Positions 30,909-42,587 are shown, numbered from the stretch's first letter. The stretch is DNA of 64,000 nucleotides from Pyropia haitanensis (GCA_008729055.1 SDUX01000004.1:5844559-5908558), one strand, 5' to 3'. Translations and numbers: made by a program. The notes: generated by a model from the sequence alone, not told the origin.

Positions 30909-33900
30909 ATGTTTGGCGCGCGGAGCATTGTGGAGCGGCTCAAGCAGCGGCGGCCCAGCCGCTTCCGGCGCCCGCCGTCGCCCCACCCGTCGGGGGATCT
31001 GGGCGGCTCGGGGCGGCTCGACGCGGGTGGGGCGCCCGCGTCGGGCAGCGCGGGTGCCGTCGGCGGTGGTAGCGGCGATGGTGGGGGTGGCGGTGGCGGC
31101 GGCGGCGGCGGCGGCCTGTTTGGCTCGGCCGATGGGGGAGGGGAGGGGGGCCTCTTCAAGGCCCACCGGCCGAGTGTGTTGGGGGGGGGGGGGGTGCCGA
31201 CGGCCGCCCGGCGGGGCGTGGCTGGTACCGTGGCGGCGGCGGCAGTGGCGACGCGGGGGGGGCTGGCGGGGGCGGCAGCAGCAGCGGGGGGCGCGGCTTT
31301 TCGCACCGCTTTGGCGGCGGCGGCAGCGGCGACCGGGACGATGGGGGTGGCGGCGGTGGGCGCATCTTTCACCGGTCAACAGACGGCGGCGCCGGCGACG
31401 CGGTCGCCATCGCGGGCAGCGGCTCGTTTGGCACGCCAGGTGGGCCGGCCAATGGCAGCGGCGTCGATGACTCGTCGGCCGCGGCCGCCGCTGCCGCCGC
31501 TGCTGCCGCCGCCGCGGCCGCCGCTGCCGCCGCGGCGGCGGCGGCCGCCGGCGTGACGGCGGGGCCGGGCGGCAGCGGCGGCGGCGGCGGCGGCGGCGAT
31601 GACGGCTTCTCCTCGGCGTCGTCACACCCGTCGCTCGACCCGTTTATGAATGACCATATCGCGATCCCGCCGCTGTCGCCGTCGGACGCGGCCGCCGCGG
31701 CGCGCACCGCGCTGCCGGTGCGGCTGTCGCTGCTCACCGCGGCCGGCGGCGGCGACGGCGGGCGGAGCGGGAGGAGGCGACGGGGGGAGTGGCGGGGAGG
31801 TGGGGGGGGGGGGGGGCGGGCACGGACGCGGCCGTCGCGGTGGGGGGGGGGGGGGGGGGGGGTGCCCGCCGCGGTGATTCCGCTCGCCGCACTGCCGGCG
31901 GTGGTCGCGGCGACGCACGGGGTGGTGGGCCTCGGCGATGGGGGCGGCGGCGGTGGCGGCGGTGGCGGCGGCGGTGGCGTCGGCGGTGGGGACGATTGGC
32001 CCGTCGGGCCGGTGGACGCCCCGCCCTCGCGCGCGGCCGCCGCCGCGGCGGGCGTTGACGACGGCCGCGAGTGGCTCCCGGCCGGCCCGGAAGCGGCGCT
32101 GCTGGCGGTGGCCGCCGCCGCGGGCGACGCTGCGCGCGGCGACACCGCCGCCGCCGCCACCGCCGCGGCGGGCGCGCGCGCCGCCGCGCGGTCGTTGCGG
32201 GCGACGGCGGCCGACGCGGCGGCGGCCGCCGCCGCCGCCGCCGCAGCCGTCGACGCGCTCCCGCCGTGGCCGCCGCCGCCCGGCAGTGCGGTGGCGGTGG
32301 CGCTGCAGCCGCCATCACCGCCGCCGCCCTGGGCTGGCGGCCCCGCCGTTGACGGCGCGGGGGGCGGGTGGGGGGACCGCGACGCGGCCGCCGCGGCGGT
32401 GGCGGCCGCGTCACCCGCGGCGGCGGCCGCGACGGCACGGTCGCTGGTGTGGGACGAGCGCGCGTGGGCGGTGGAGGCGGCGCTCGCGGAGCGCCGGTAC
32501 GCCGACGCGGTGGCGGGGGTGGAGGCGCTCCGCGCGGCGGCCGCCGCCGCGGGCGGTGGCGTGACGCCGCCGCCGGGCGTGCCCGACGCCGAGGACCTGG
32601 CCGCCCGTATTGTGGATGCCCTCGGGGGGGGCTCGCCGCCGTCACGCCGCCGCGGTCGGGTGGCCGCCGCGGCGGCACCGCCGCCACCGCTGCTGCCGCC
32701 TCGACCGCCGCCGCGGCGGCCGCTGGGGAGGGCGTCGGCGGCGGCGCGGGCACCGCCGCCGCGGCGGCGGCGGCCGGCGTGGTCGGCGGCGTCGACGGCG
32801 GCGGCGTGCGCGCGGCGGCGGTGCTGCTCGCGCGCCTCGGCCGCGGCGCGGCGGGGCGGGCGGCGGTGCTGCGCGCCGCGGCGGCGCGGAACCGGACCGA
32901 GATCCGCATGCGCGGCGGCCGGCCGGGGGGGGGGGGGGGGGGCGCCGGCGGTGGTGCCGGCGGCGGTGGGAGCAGCGACGGCAGCCGCAGCGGCAGCGGC
33001 GGCGGCGGCGGCGGCGGGGGGGCGGCCGGTGCGGGCGGCGGCCGGGAGCGGGAGCGGGAGCGCGACCGGGAGCGGGAGCGCGAGTCGGTCGCCGACGAGG
33101 CTGGCCGCCTCGCCGGCCAGCTGTTTACGTACCTGTGCCTCGCGCGGCGGGACTTTCGAAAGGTCGTGGACGCGGGCCGCGGCGTGCCGCCGCCGCTGCC
33201 GCCACGGCGCGGCCGCGGCGGCCCCAGCGATGGCCGAGAGTATCCCCCCCCCCGCTCCCCCCCCCCCCTCCCCGCCCCCCGGCCTCGGCCGTGCCGACGA
33301 CCACGCCGCGGAATTCGTGTCGTGGGCGGTCGCCGAAGTCGACACTGCGTACGCGGCGGCGCTCCGCGGTGCCGTGACGGGCTGCCGCGACCTGGCCGCC
33401 ACCGCGGCGGTGGTATTTGCGCTGCGCGCGGCGGTGGTGCGGTCGGGGCTGCACGTGCTCGACGAGATGGGCTGGCTGTTTGAGGCGCGCCTGCTGTGGT
33501 GCCTCCGCGCGGACGTGGCGGCGGCGGTCGCGCGCTTCCGGGGGGTGCTCGTCACCGAGCGGGTCGCGTGGTGTGTGGCGCGCGAGGGGGGGGGGGTGGG
33601 GGGGGAGGTGGCAGTGGGGGGCCACCGTCGTCGAGCTCGGTGGCGAGCTCGGGGGGTGGGACCGCCGCTGGTGGCGTCGGTGGCGGGGCCGGCAGTGGTG
33701 GCAGTGGCGGCGGCGACCGCACCGGCGGCGGTGGCGGCGGCCGGCTGCGGCTGCTGAGCATCTCGGCGGCGGAGCTGGCGTCGCTGTTGCCGACCTTTTA
33801 CCGCAAGGTGCGCAACGACGCGGCCATGACGGTCGGCACCAAGCTGCTGTGCATGGAGCTGGGGCGCTTCATGAACGACGCGCTCGAGCCGCTGCTGCAC

Positions 33901-34536
33901 GTCGACGGCTCCGTTGATGCGCTCCTCCGCTCGTGCATCAGCCACGCGGTGCTCGCGTACGTGGCCGCCAGCTGCCCGCCGTCGCTGGGCGGCACCGCCG
34001 CCGGCAGCGGCGACGCCCACAGCGGTAGCAGCGGCCCGCCGTCGGCGGCCGCCCCGCTGTCGGCCGACGTCCGCTCCCGCCGCGGCGCCGCGGCGGCCGA
34101 CGCCAAGGCCGTCGCCGCCAACCTGGCCGTCCTCAACAAGTACCTCATCGCGCCGGCGCTGGCCATTTTCGGGCCGTCGCCGGACCTGGCGCGCATCTCC
34201 GCGGCGCTCATCGCGCACGACGTGGAGGGGCTCGTCGCGACGTGGGCGGCGGTCGCTGCGGAAACCGCCGCGGACCGTGGCGGCGGCGACGACGGTGGCG
34301 ACGATGGCGACGGCGCGCCGTCGGGGGGGTGGGGGCGGTGGGTGGCGGACGAGGCGGCGGCGGCGGCGCCGCGCCTGTCGGCCGCGGCGGTGGCGGACGT
34401 GGAGGTCGAGACGGACAGCGACGACGAGGCGTTTGCGGCGGCGTACGGCGCCACGTCGGGGCTGGCCGACCCGGTGCGCGCACGGCTGGCCGCCGCGCGG
34501 CGGGCGGCCGCGTCGGGGGGGGGAGGAGCTGGCTGA
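30909..34536 (+). CDS. EXO84: exocyst subunit EXO84 (EXOC8), several frame changes
   Basis: EXO84 is one of eight exocyst subunits that tether secretory vesicles to the plasma membrane. The product begins MFGARSIVERLKQRR, followed by Gly-rich sequence and PSLDPFMNDHIAIPPLSP. The recognisable core is WDERAWAVEAALAERRYADA (EXO84 N-terminal helix), VRAAAVLLARLGRGAAGRAA, LAGQLFTYLCLARRDFRKV, AAEFVSWAVAEVDTAYAAAL (plant EXO84 pattern SELVMWA), FEARLLWCLRADVAAAVARF and the C-terminal LLSISAAELASLLPTFYRKV. The frame changes near G12 31182-31193, G8 32624-32631, the C runs at 33246-33273 and the G runs near 33586-33610. The sequence inside each segment matches in order, so a single gene with homopolymer miscounts is the simplest reading. 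A Gly-rich and RE-repeat loop (about 32930-33090) is inserted relative to plant proteins. The stop is in a low-complexity tail and may be misplaced. Confidence 0.72.
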
Positions 34537-36301
34537 GTGGCACGCGCCCGGGTGCGGGGGTGGGGAACAGGGGGGGGGGGGTGGCAGTGCGGCTGGGGTC
34601 GTCCACCCGCCCACCCTGAGGGGGCGGCACGTCGAGTCGCGGCTGCCTGGGCGGGAGCCGCGGCTGCCCGAGACGCTGCGATGGCGGTGGCAGCGGCCGG
34701 GGGTTGTTCGAGCCGGGCGTTGATCGCGGCTGGCGGCCATGACGACGGCGGCGCGGCGTGGCAGCGGCCGTACTACTACTATGGACGGGTGGCGGCACCG
34801 TTGCGTGGCGGCCGTTGGTCCACCTTCCCGTACCCCCTCCCCCCCCCCCCCGCCCCTCTCCCGTACTTCCCCCCACTCGGGTTCGCCTTCAGCGGTGGTG
34901 CCCCTCCGCCGTCCCCTTCCCCGCCCCCCCAATCCCACTCGTTCTTTCTGCCCACGTTACGGCTGATCGGCTTCTCCCGCCCCTTGTCCCCCTGACTACC
35001 CCCGTCCCCTCCGCCTCCCTCCCGCCTTCCCGCCCCCCTTTTTTTTTCCTTTTTTTTCCTTTTTTTTAACTTTGTTTTGCCGGTGCGGCATCCGCCCCTT
35101 TCGTGCCCCTCTGTGTGGGACGGCGGTAGTGTGGGGGGGGGGTGGTGGTGGGGAGAGGCGGCGGTCGATGGGGAGGGGCGGTGCGGGTTGCGTAGCGTGG
35201 GCTGCACGCGCGCGCACGGGGGCCGCCCGCCGCCGCCGTCGCCGCGGCCAAGGTTGCCGCTGTGACTGCTGCCCGCGCGTGCGACGCCCGCCGCTGGGGT
35301 TCTCCCCGCCCGTTCGAAGGGGGGAGTTGAGGAGGGAGCGCGGCGGCGGGCTGGTAGTGAGCCGGCCGCAAGTGGCGGGTGGCGTTCCGCCCGCCGGTGT
35401 GGCGCTTCCCCGCGGCCGCCGTGCGGGCCGCGCACATGGAGTCGGTGCCGCCGCCGCGGTCGGGCAGCGGCTGCCGCCGGTGAGGCAGCGGTGGCGGCCG
35501 GCTGTGGGGACACGGCGGCGGCCGGTCGGGCGGTGGTCACCCGCCGGTGAGGGAGGGCGCTGCGAGCGGGGCGGCGCCGCCGGCCGGCGACGCAGCGGTG
35601 GCCCGCGGCGGAGCGGCGGCGGCGCCCAGCAGTGCGCGCGCGGGGGCGGGTCGAGGCGGGTCGGGGACGGCAGTGCGCGGCGGTGATGGGCGGCGGCGGC
35701 GGTGGTGGGATGACGGCGGCGACGGCGGCGACGGCGGCGGTGGTGGGATGGCGGCGGTTGCGGCCGCTGCGGTGGTGTCGTGGTAGCAACGGCGGCGGTG
35801 GTAGGGTGGCAGCGGCGGTGGCAGCGGCGGGGTTTGGCGGGATGGTACCAAACGGCGATGGCAGGCCCCGGAGTGGGAGGTTGACGGCGATGGGAGGGGC
35901 GCTGTCGTCGTTGACGTTCCGATGGCGCGGCGGTACCACCGTGGGAGCGGTGTTGGGGGCTGCACCACAGTGGCAATGTCGTCCTTCGCATGCGTTGTAC
36001 GTCGCCTTGCCCCTTGTTTTTGAGTTGCTGACCGGAGCGTCCGTGGCGAGAGTCGTGTTTGTGTGTAGGGCGCAGGAGGTGACGATCGGGTGGCGTGTCG
36101 GGCAGGTTGGGCACCCGCGGTGGCGATGAATGAAAAGGGATAATGAAAGGGATCGTACACGTTCGAGGTCACAGTCAAAAATCAGTAGGACAGGACAAGT
36201 GTTACACAGACCACACGCGGTCCTGGGAGTGGGAAGGAAGAAGCGAGAAGACAGCGTCGCGCGACATCTGCTCCCCTGCTCTGACCCCCCACCGGGGCCA
36301 C
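34537..36301. other. intergenic between convergent EXO84 and APTA-repeat secreted gene
   Basis: Mostly GC-rich low complexity. A striking T-rich stretch at 35038-35068 contains several T8-T9 runs separated by CC. Positions 35900-36290 are less GC-rich. No coding sequence was recognised; the ORF from 35632 is Gly/Arg-rich filler. Confidence 0.5.
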
Positions 36302-38149
36302 CTAGGCAACGCGCACGGACATGGGCGGCATCGGCCCGCCCGCAATCGCCGCCTCCACCTGCTTGATGACGACCGCGTCCGACACGGCCGGCGTCGCCGC
36401 CGCCGGCACCGCACACATGAACGGCGTGCACACGCGCTGCGTGGTGGTGGCACGGCACTGTCCCGCCGCGCCGCCGCTCACCGGCACCACATCCGCACAC
36501 GAGACGGCCACGATGATGGGCTCGCCCTTTGACATGACCCGCCCGTGCGCGACAACCGACACAACCGTCACGCCCACGGCGGGGGTGCCCGAGCCAAACG
36601 TCCGGGAAGATGTGCAGATATTGGCCTTGGCCTTGGCGCACGCCATGACCGACGTCAGCTTGACGTCCTTGCACGACTGGGCGCACTTCATCATGGCCAT
36701 CGCCTTGGTGGATGGCTTGGCAGTAGCCGCCGGCTTGGTCGCCGGCTTGGTCGTCGGCTTGGTCGTCGGCTTGGGCGTCGGCTTGGTCGTCGGCTTGGGC
36801 GTCGGCTTGGTCGTCGGCTTGGGCGTCGGCTTAGCGGTGGCAGCGGCCGTCGGCATGGTCGACGGCTTCGCGGTCGTGGTGGCAGCCGGCGCGCTCGCCG
36901 TCGCCGTCGCCTGCGCCGGCATCGTCGCCGGCGGCGGGCACTGGATGGCACCATTCACACACGGGCACGTCACGCCGTCCCGCTCGGCCGGCACGCACGG
37001 CGATGGCTGAGGCGCAGGCGTCACGACGGGCGACAGCACCGGCTTGGTCGTCGCCATCGGCGGCGGCGCGCTCGACGTGGCCGCCGCCGTCGGCGCCGAC
37101 GTCATCTCAACCTCCTCCGGGGTAGGCGCGGGCGTCGGGCACGTCAAGACGCCGCTGATGCACGTGCACGAGACGCCATTGACGGTGGCGGGCTTGCACC
37201 CCGACGAGGGCGGGGTGGTCATTTCAACCTCGTCCTTATCACCGCCGTCCCCGCCGCTGCCGCTGGACGACTTACCGGGTACCACATCAATGTCAACGGG
37301 CGACACCGGCGGGCACGTCAGCGCGCCGTTGACGCACGTGCAGTCGACGCCATTCTTCTTTTGGGGCACGCAGCCAGGCGTCGCCCCAGACGTTGGGCCG
37401 ACCGCCGGGGTGGCCGTTGGCGCCGCCGTCGGCGCCGCCGTCGGAGCCGCCGTCGGTGCCGCCGTCGGTGCCGCCGTCGGTGCCGCCGTGGGCGCCGCCG
37501 TTGGTGCCGCCGTGGGCGCCGCAGTCGGCGCTGCCGTTGGTGCCGCAGTCGGCGCTGCCGTTGGTGCCGCAGTCGGCGCTGCCGTTGGTGCCGCAGTCGG
37601 CGCCGCCGTTGGTGCCGCAGTCGGCGCCGCCGTTGGTGCCGCAGTCGGCGCTGCCGTCGGTGCCGCCGTCGGTGCCGCAGTCGGAGCCGCCGTCGGAGCC
37701 GCCGTCGGAGCCGCCGTGGGCGCCGCAGTCGGTGCCGCTGTCGGTGCCGCCGTTGGTGCCGCCGTTGGCGCGGTGGTGGTCTCAGGTAGGACCACCACCG
37801 GCAGCGTCGGAGTTGGCTCGATGATCACAACGGGCAGCGTCGGTGATGGCGTGATGACGACGATTGGCGGCGACGGCGGGCCGTGGATGACGGGCTTACC
37901 GACAATCACGGGCGCGCCGTGGACGACGGTCGAGCCACCCGAGGCACCCCCCGACACTACCACCGTCGTCGTCGTCGTCGTCGAGCCCGGGCTCGTCACA
38001 AACACCACCTGCTGGCCGGTGGTGCTGGTGGTGGCGCCGCCCGACCCATAAAACGTGCGCCCCGCCGCCTGCGGGAGCTTTACCGCCGAGACGGCCGCCG
38101 CCATGCTGGCGGCGACCGTGCCGAGCAGGACGGCGGTGATGCGCGCCAT
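36302..38149 (-). CDS. secreted protein with APTA repeat and three C-x-C modules
   Basis: Family not recognised. The 615-residue product starts MARITAVLLGTVAASMAAAV, a clear secretory signal peptide. A Thr/Val-rich region and about 30 copies of a four-residue APTA repeat follow (37398-37770). Next come three similar Cys modules of the form C-x(7-8)-GV-x-C-x-C-[IV]-x-G-x(3)-C-P: NGVDCTCVNGALTCPP, NGVSCTCISGVLTCPT and DGVTCPCVNGAIQCPP. A TPKPTTKP stalk leads to a C-terminal domain with about eight Cys (KCAQSCKDVKLTSVMACA and QCRATTTQRVCTPFMC). The layout of stalk, Cys modules and O-glycosylatable Thr/Pro repeats suggests an extracellular matrix or cell-wall protein; that is inference. The plus strand reads as VGAA repeats over the same bases, which is an artefact. 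The frame is unbroken. Confidence 0.8.
   Translation of the reverse strand: MARITAVLLGTVAASMAAAVSAVKLPQAAGRTFYGSGGATTSTTGQQVVFVTSPGSTTTTTTVVVSGGASGGSTVVHGAPVIVGKPVIHGPPSPPIVVITPSPTLPVVIIEPTPTLPVVVLPETTTAPTAAPTAAPTAAPTAAPTAAPTAAPTAAPTAAPTAAPTAAPTAAPTAAPTAAPTAAPTAAPTAAPTAAPTAAPTAAPTAAPTAAPTAAPTAAPTAAPTAAPTAAPTAAPTAAPTAAPTATPAVGPTSGATPGCVPQKKNGVDCTCVNGALTCPPVSPVDIDVVPGKSSSGSGGDGGDKDEVEMTTPPSSGCKPATVNGVSCTCISGVLTCPTPAPTPEEVEMTSAPTAAATSSAPPPMATTKPVLSPVVTPAPQPSPCVPAERDGVTCPCVNGAIQCPPPATMPAQATATASAPAATTTAKPSTMPTAAATAKPTPKPTTKPTPKPTTKPTPKPTTKPTTKPATKPAATAKPSTKAMAMMKCAQSCKDVKLTSVMACAKAKANICTSSRTFGSGTPAVGVTVVSVVAHGRVMSKGEPIIVAVSCADVVPVSGGAAGQCRATTTQRVCTPFMCAVPAAATPAVSDAVVIKQVEAAIAGGPMPPMSVRVA
37398..37770 (-). 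repeat. 12-bp coding minisatellite, about 31 units
   Basis: GCCGCCGTCGGC-like units on the plus strand (GCCGACGGCGGC on the coding strand) vary at third positions but not in the encoded residues Ala-Pro-Thr-Ala. Synonymous variation with an unchanged protein suggests selection on the peptide repeat. Confidence 0.92.
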
Positions 38150-38246
38150 GACTGCAAAACGGAGCGGGGGGGGGGGACCAGGGTGGAGAGGGTGTCTGGA
38201 GACAGGACGTGGTGTACTCCAGCTCTTCTCCAACGCCCTCGTCGTA

Positions 38247-38254
38247 CGTATATG
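38247..38254 (-). promoter_or_regulatory. TATA-like element upstream of the APTA-repeat secreted gene
   Basis: The minus strand reads CATATAC about 100 bases before the ATG at 38149, similar to the spacing in front of the other secreted Cys-module gene. A further TTTATATG lies at 38290 on the plus strand. Not mapped experimentally. Confidence 0.35.
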
Positions 38255-41200
38255 AGCAGTCGTGTTAAATGCAGATACCGTCGTCAGCGGTTTATATGGG
38301 CGGCGACCGTAAGCAGGCGGGAAGGTGGCCGCGCTGCCTGTGGCCGCCGCCGGCACTCCGCTCAGGGAGAATCCGCGCCGGCCCGTCCTCTGGGGCCCTA
38401 TTGGCGGCGGTGTCTCACCCGTGCGGTCGGCGTGGGTGGCCCCGCGGCGGCCGCCCGCGAACCCGCTCGCCACTGCCGCACGCGCGGGGGCGGTGGCGAT
38501 GCAGCCCCCCCCCCCTCTGGTCCCTCCTTGGGCGTCGCCGCTGCAAAGACGGACGGCCAGCAGCGGTCAGGTGGCGCACGGGGGGGGGGGGGGGGGGGGG
38601 GGGAATGGTGGCGTGCACCACCATGGTGCCGGCCTGCCGGTCTCCCACACCTTGCCGCCCATTACACACCACAGCCGCTGGCAGCGGCTGTCGCGGCCGC
38701 TCAAGATGCCCCCACGGCCGCTGGCGGTGGTCGCCTGACGACTGCCGGTAAGGACGGTGGGCATTCCCGGGCGTATGGTGCCCCTTTCACCTGTGTCCCG
38801 CCCCCTCGGGGGGCCATCGGCTGAGAATAGTGGTCCTCGTGGCGTAGAGAGGGGGGGGGGGAGGTTACAGCCGCCTCCCCTCGGGGATGAACGAAGGGGC
38901 GCCACCAGCCCCGGGACCGCCCCACCCCGCACGCGGCGCCGGGCCGCGCGGCAGCGGTATGCCGAGACCGCCATTGCCACCGCCAGCTGGGGAGAGACGG
39001 CCGCCGCACCCCACGCAACCGGCGCAGTGCTCACAAACGCCGGATCCATGACAAGCTTGTTCTTGTCACGGGCTTGTCGAGACCTTGTAAGTAGCCCCCT
39101 GAAACCCCCCTCCCACCCCCGTCAGGGCCACGGTCAGAAGGCCATAGCCTTTATTGGTTGTACGAAGCCCCGACAGAACACGGGTCTGATGGTATGACGA
39201 GAGAAGCGCCGCGTACCTGGGCATATAAAAAAGTTGTGAAACAGGGATACGATCATCACAAGGGTCTACTAATCGTCAACAAGGCCTTTGCCGAGACAGC
39301 GCCGCGGTCGCAGCCGCCCATTAGGGCTCTTTGATGCGTACTAAGAGGAAATATATCCGAAAAAGGCGGCCACATAGCTTTGGTTGTGGTCTTTGATGGG
39401 CTTGCCGAGCAGACTTTGGCATCTGATGAGACTTGCAACGCCTCACCATCGCCGCCTCTGAGCTTCCGTCACGGAGTGCATATGAATTGAAAGCGGCAAC
39501 TATCCGAGACATTACACGGGAGCCAACACACACACGCCACAGCCGAGGAGCCCGAGTCTCACTCGACTGCCTCAGCGACCACGCGCTGAAGTGCCGAGCA
39601 GCGACAACGTGCCTCAGTGCCGAACAGTGCCGGACGGCCGTTCAACGCGCTTGACCCAGCCGCTTGCGCTGCCTCCTCTTGGTGTCTTCATTCAATAACC
39701 CCCGCCCTTCCCCCTCCTCACCCCTCCCTTCCCCCTTCCCCCCCGTCATCTCTTCGCCCCCGCACCGCACCTCACTGTGTCGCGCACATCACCCGGCCGC
39801 CCGCTCTTCTGTCGAGCTGTACACCCGAACCTCTTCTCAACCTGCTGTCGTCATGGATCTGTATCTATAACATCACAAGTGCCAGAGTATGTTTTAGTAG
39901 CTTCCCGTTCAGTCCCCAGATAGAGCCTTCGTCACTACTGTCGTGAAGGTGCTTCATTCCCGCACTGTGCTCCATGATTCCCAATCCCCCCCCCCCCTTC
40001 CCCCCCTTCGTCCCGCCCAGCCTCCCCCCCCCCAACCTTTCATCGGCTTGCTCGCCCGTGTAGCGGATCACGCCCGGCATGTAAGAGAGAGACGGCCAAT
40101 GGATTGGATCGATGAGGCGCTCGTGGCTGCACGAGCGGGGGGGCGAGCGCATCTCCGTCAGGCCCCCACTTGGAACACGTTCAACGCACTGATGGGTAAT
40201 TCTGAAGGAAATTGTAGAACTGTATATGTATTGCATGGCTGCCTATTAGCGCAGGATATCCCTTCCCGGGACGCACTTTGTCAAACTTATACGCCTATTA
40301 AGTGCGAGATTCGAGCGATATTCAATCTGGTGCCGCCGGAGCGTCGTGAAAAGTGCGTGACAGGTTCTCAACAAGCTTTTATAAGGAAAAACAAGCTGGT
40401 CATGGATCCTGCGAAGAGCACCACTGCGCAGCGGCCACAACTCTTGTGTTGAAGACCGGGGGGGGCGCCGATGCACCCCCCCCGCCCAATCGGTGCGCCA
40501 CGCACGGCCATGACCATGCCCTATTGTTCTTATCCGGCATTGTCGACGTCCCCACCTCGCCGCGGCGGCCTCTCAGCGGCAACCGCGGCCACCGCCCACG
40601 CAGGCAGCGGTGAGGGCCGTCTCGGCTGTGTCCTCAACGGCGGGCCCGCGAATCGGACTCACGTGTGCGGAGCCGGCGCACTGGCGGGTCCGCGGCGGGT
40701 GGGGGGGGCGTGCCGCGCGTCGTCGCGTGCGCGGACGCTGCCGCTGTCGTCGGCGCCGCCGCGCCGCCGCCGCGGATCAACCGGCAATCCGCCCCCGACC
40801 CGCGGATCTTTTTGTGGCGGTTGCGGGTCTGGTGGGGCCCCGTTGGCGTGGCACGAGAAGCGGCACGGGGTGCGAGAGGGGGTAACATCGAATTGGCCGT
40901 CACTCGGCTGCGGGTGACACCGCTTGGACCACCAAAGAGGGTGCAAACTGGGCGCCGGGTGGTGCAAACCAGAGCCCCGACGTCACCTTAACGGTCCGCC
41001 GCGCAGTGGGCGGGGCTGCCACCGTGGCGCTGTCGCGGTGGGCGGGCGGGAGGCGAACAGTGAGTAGCCCTCGAAGGAGCGCGTCCTGGAGAAAGTCTCC
41101 CCGAGGCTCCCGCTAATCAAACCACACGGCATCCAGATGGGATAGCCAACAGCCACACATGGCTGATTAGTTCCATGCGCGCTCACACAGACAGCGGTTG

Positions 41201-41728
41201 GACAGACAGAGAGGGCGGGGGGGGGTTCGGGAGGGGGGAAGAGAGTGATATGTGCGAGGTGCGTGTCGGGGAGACGGCGCGATCGGGCGGCTGGCCGGTG
41301 CGTGGTGCGTGTCCCGGGGCGGCAACCAGCGGGGAGGCGGCGATGAGCTGTAAATCAGGCCGGCATTGGAGGATCCGTGGGGGGGGCTGGACGAGTAGCA
41401 CGCCCCGCACGATCCGCCGACGGAGCGCGGATACCTTTGTCGTAGCATACGGTCGGGTCGGCGCCGCGGCGGCGCGTGGGCGGAGCGCGCAAAGCGCCGC
41501 GTCCCCATCCACACAACCAGCGGGCTGACCTGCCGGGCTGCATCATCGCACGGGCCGAGCCGCCACCGGATCTCTCGGGAAGACCGTCACCTCTGTCTTT
41601 TCTCTAGCTCGCGGCACGCGCGGCGGCCGGAGGACTTGAGACAAATGGTTTAGATGCTCAGTTGCGGACGGTGAAGGGCTTGGACGCTGGCTTCTCTCAA
41701 GTACTGTGCGTATAGTTGATTTCTTCGA

Positions 41729-41917
41729 ATGCTCGCAAGTGTTCAAGCTTCACGTAGCAGTAAATGCACCACGAAGGCCTGTGGACTTGCTGCTGGCCCC
41801 TGGTGTGCACACACTTGTAACAGCGACAACGGGTCGACTGATTGTTCTCTCAGAGGAGCGGGGAGTCGAAGTGTCTGCGAATACGAGCATTGCACTTGTG
41901 GCGCCGGTACTGAATGA
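41729..41917 (+). CDS. possible small Cys-rich protein, 62 residues
   Basis: Not recognised. An ATG-initiated frame directly follows an in-frame TAG and encodes eight Cys spaced C-x4-C-x7-C-x3-C-x8-C-x10-C-x4-C-x-C, including WCAHTC and CEYEHCTCG. The codon mix is far less GC-biased than that of neighbouring genes. The Cys/His pattern resembles a zinc-binding element of the kind found in mobile-element proteins, but no named family fits. It may equally be a fragment or chance. Confidence 0.25.
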   Translation: MLASVQASRSSKCTTKACGLAAGPWCAHTCNSDNGSTDCSLRGAGSRSVCEYEHCTCGAGTE

Positions 41918-42587
41918 GCCTCCACGGCAGGTGAGCGGTCATAGTGTGGTCCTACAGGCAGATGGCCTCCCTGAGACAGAAAGACCTGTAAAGGACATGG
42001 CCATTCAGTCAAGCCCTACAAGTGAGTCAGACGTACGTCACAGAGAGTCGACATCTGAACGGGGGCATCCGCCCAGTACGGTGACCTCTTCATCCTCGCA
42101 GCATCAGAGAGAGGATGTTCTTCTCAGCTGTTGCTGTCTGTTATTCTCACAGAATTTGCTTTTGGCGGACCACCACCAGAATTGTTCGATGATTTACCCG
42201 AATTGTGATTAAACACCGATTGTTGTTAGTTAGTGTCGATTTCGTCGATTGAAGCTCTGCGTTGATTGCTCGAGCCGGTATCGAACGCTCTTGTTTCGGA
42301 TGGTTCATTTCCTTTTTCAGGCGGACCTGTCCTGCGCCGATCTCACCCCTCCAATCTCGCTGGAACGGGTCTGTCGCTCGGATGCGCCACCGGCGGGTGT
42401 CCCCGCACCCCACACGTTGCTGTGGTCAACATCGCCTCCACGGCCCCACCGCGACCCGCTATCCACCATCGCCCCCATCCCCACCAGCCCGTCGGCCCGT
42501 GGTATCCCCCACCAAGACCCTCGATCCCCACTGCCGTTTTTCTCCTCCTCCCCCTCATCCCCCGGCACCTCCCACCACCCCGCCGTC

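Larger units (their letters stand above)
38150..42587. other. 4.4-kb gene-poor stretch of lower GC
   Basis: After a G23 tract at 38581-38603 the composition falls to a more balanced mix, especially 39030-39530, 39830-40440 and 41640-42300. Open frames of 60-170 codons occur on both strands, but none carries a recognisable domain. TATA-like sequence lies at 39221 (CATATAAAAAAG). The final 300 bases form a CT-rich leader for the Psb27 gene. Decayed transposon sequence is possible but no terminal repeat or transposase motif was found. Confidence 0.5.

Noticed and set aside
31369..34938. 1,189-codon minus-strand ORF over EXO84
   Set aside because: It is antisense to recognisable exocyst helices and consists of Ala/Pro/Arg filler.
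37044..38051. 335-codon plus-strand VGAA-repeat protein
   Set aside because: It is the complement of the APTA stalk of the secreted protein. The minus strand has the signal peptide and Cys modules.
39943..40452. 169-codon plus-strand ORF in the low-GC stretch
   Set aside because: Residues after about codon 50 look mixed, but no motif, splice logic or initiation context supports a gene.
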